Shown here one piece after another: positions 15,677 to 15,826 of a stretch of 15,826 bases of DNA (its first letter is position 1; every line of letters begins with the position of its first letter). This DNA is from Candidatus Hydrogenedentota bacterium. Its GTDB lineage: Bacteria > Hydrogenedentota > Hydrogenedentia > Hydrogenedentales > CAITNO01. The notes below the pieces were generated by a model. That model had not been told where the DNA came from, searched no databases, and was given only the letters and a program-made list of their open reading frames with translations. The position numbers were made by a program, and so were the translations under genes. Location: NCBI GenBank assembly GCA_007124105.1, contig SLFT01000487.1, positions 1-15,826 of the forward strand, written 5' to 3'.

Positions 15677-15826
15677 GTGACAGGGGGGACCAAGTTGACC
15701 AAGTTGACCAGGTTGATTAAGTTGACCAGGTTGACCAGGTTGACCAGGTTGACCAGGTTGACCAGGTTGACCAGGTTGACCAGGTTGACCAGGTTGACCA
15801 GGTTGACCAGGTTGACCAGGTTGACC
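15677..15826 (+). CDS. Possible partial gene with Thr-Arg-Leu repeat protein, runs off window
   Basis: GTG at 15677 is preceded by a perfect AGGAGG (15662-15667) with nine bases between them. The frame stays open for the remaining 50 codons. It reads M-T-G-G, then T-K-L, T-K-L, T-R-L, I-K-L, and then T-R-L repeated to the window edge, because the 9-bp tandem array is a multiple of three. Repeats of this kind are often non-coding, and of the three forward frames one is closed by repeated TGA. The strong ribosome site is the only argument for coding. The true length is unknown because the window ends inside the array. Confidence 0.25.
   Translation, partial: MTGGTKLTKLTRLIKLTRLTRLTRLTRLTRLTRLTRLTRLTRLTRLTRLT
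15688..15826. repeat. 9-bp tandem repeat array (GACCAGGTT), at least 15 copies, cut by the window end
   Basis: The unit is GACCAGGTT. The first two copies are GACCAAGTT (15688-15705), the third is canonical, the fourth is GATTAAGTT (15715-15723), and the last 11.4 copies (15724-15826) are identical. Variation at the left and perfect identity to the right suggests expansion by slippage. There are no spacers, so it is not a CRISPR array. Its real length cannot be seen. Confidence 0.97.

Noticed and set aside
15688..15826. CRISPR array
   Set aside because: The repeats are 9 bp and directly adjacent without spacers, and no cas gene is present.

Overview
The window reads as a bacterial chromosome fragment of moderate GC. 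It has compact overlapping operons and many exported or cell-surface proteins. Three traits point to a lineage in or near the PVC / Candidatus Hydrogenedentota area: a dockerin-like C-terminal tail on a secreted peptidase, a Glu-Gly-rich tandem-repeat linker, and a Tat-exported sugar-isomerase-like protein. That placement is inference from protein style only; no marker gene here proves it.

Region 1 (1-367) is intergenic. It holds a probable rho-independent terminator for a gene ending left of the window, a striking 108-bp palindromic MITE/REP-like element, and a possible promoter. Region 2 (368-4849, + strand) is a tightly overlapping four-gene operon: a membrane-anchored GerMN-domain protein, glutamate racemase (murI), a membrane-anchored divergent polysaccharide deacetylase with a 15-bp tandem repeat in its linker, and tsaD for tRNA t6A synthesis. 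The first three fit an envelope or peptidoglycan theme; tsaD is a housekeeping passenger.

Region 3 (4898-11652, - strand) is read right to left. A 970-residue membrane-anchored protein made of about nine carboxypeptidase-regulatory-like beta-sandwich repeats comes first. Four ABC-transporter genes follow in the order ATPase, ABC-2 permease, ATPase, ABC-2 permease. The four ABC genes are almost certainly one operon. The large surface protein lies only 81 bp upstream on the same strand and may be linked to them. The ABC substrate cannot be deduced.

Region 4 (11653-12440) is an unusually long divergent intergenic gap with hairpins and short protein-like reading frames that may be relics. Region 5 (12441-15615, + strand) holds a Tat-exported sugar phosphate isomerase/epimerase-like TIM barrel, a small unknown lipoprotein, and a secreted M14 zinc carboxypeptidase with a regulatory-like domain and a dockerin-like tail. 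Region 6 (15616-15826) ends in a 9-bp tandem array that runs off the window. It lies in an open frame that begins at a GTG behind a perfect Shine-Dalgarno sequence.

No rRNA, tRNA, CRISPR array, phage gene or intact transposase was seen. The best candidates for something undescribed are the five-gene surface-repeat/ABC-exporter locus, the nested palindromic element at 140-247, and the SD-led repeat frame at the right edge.
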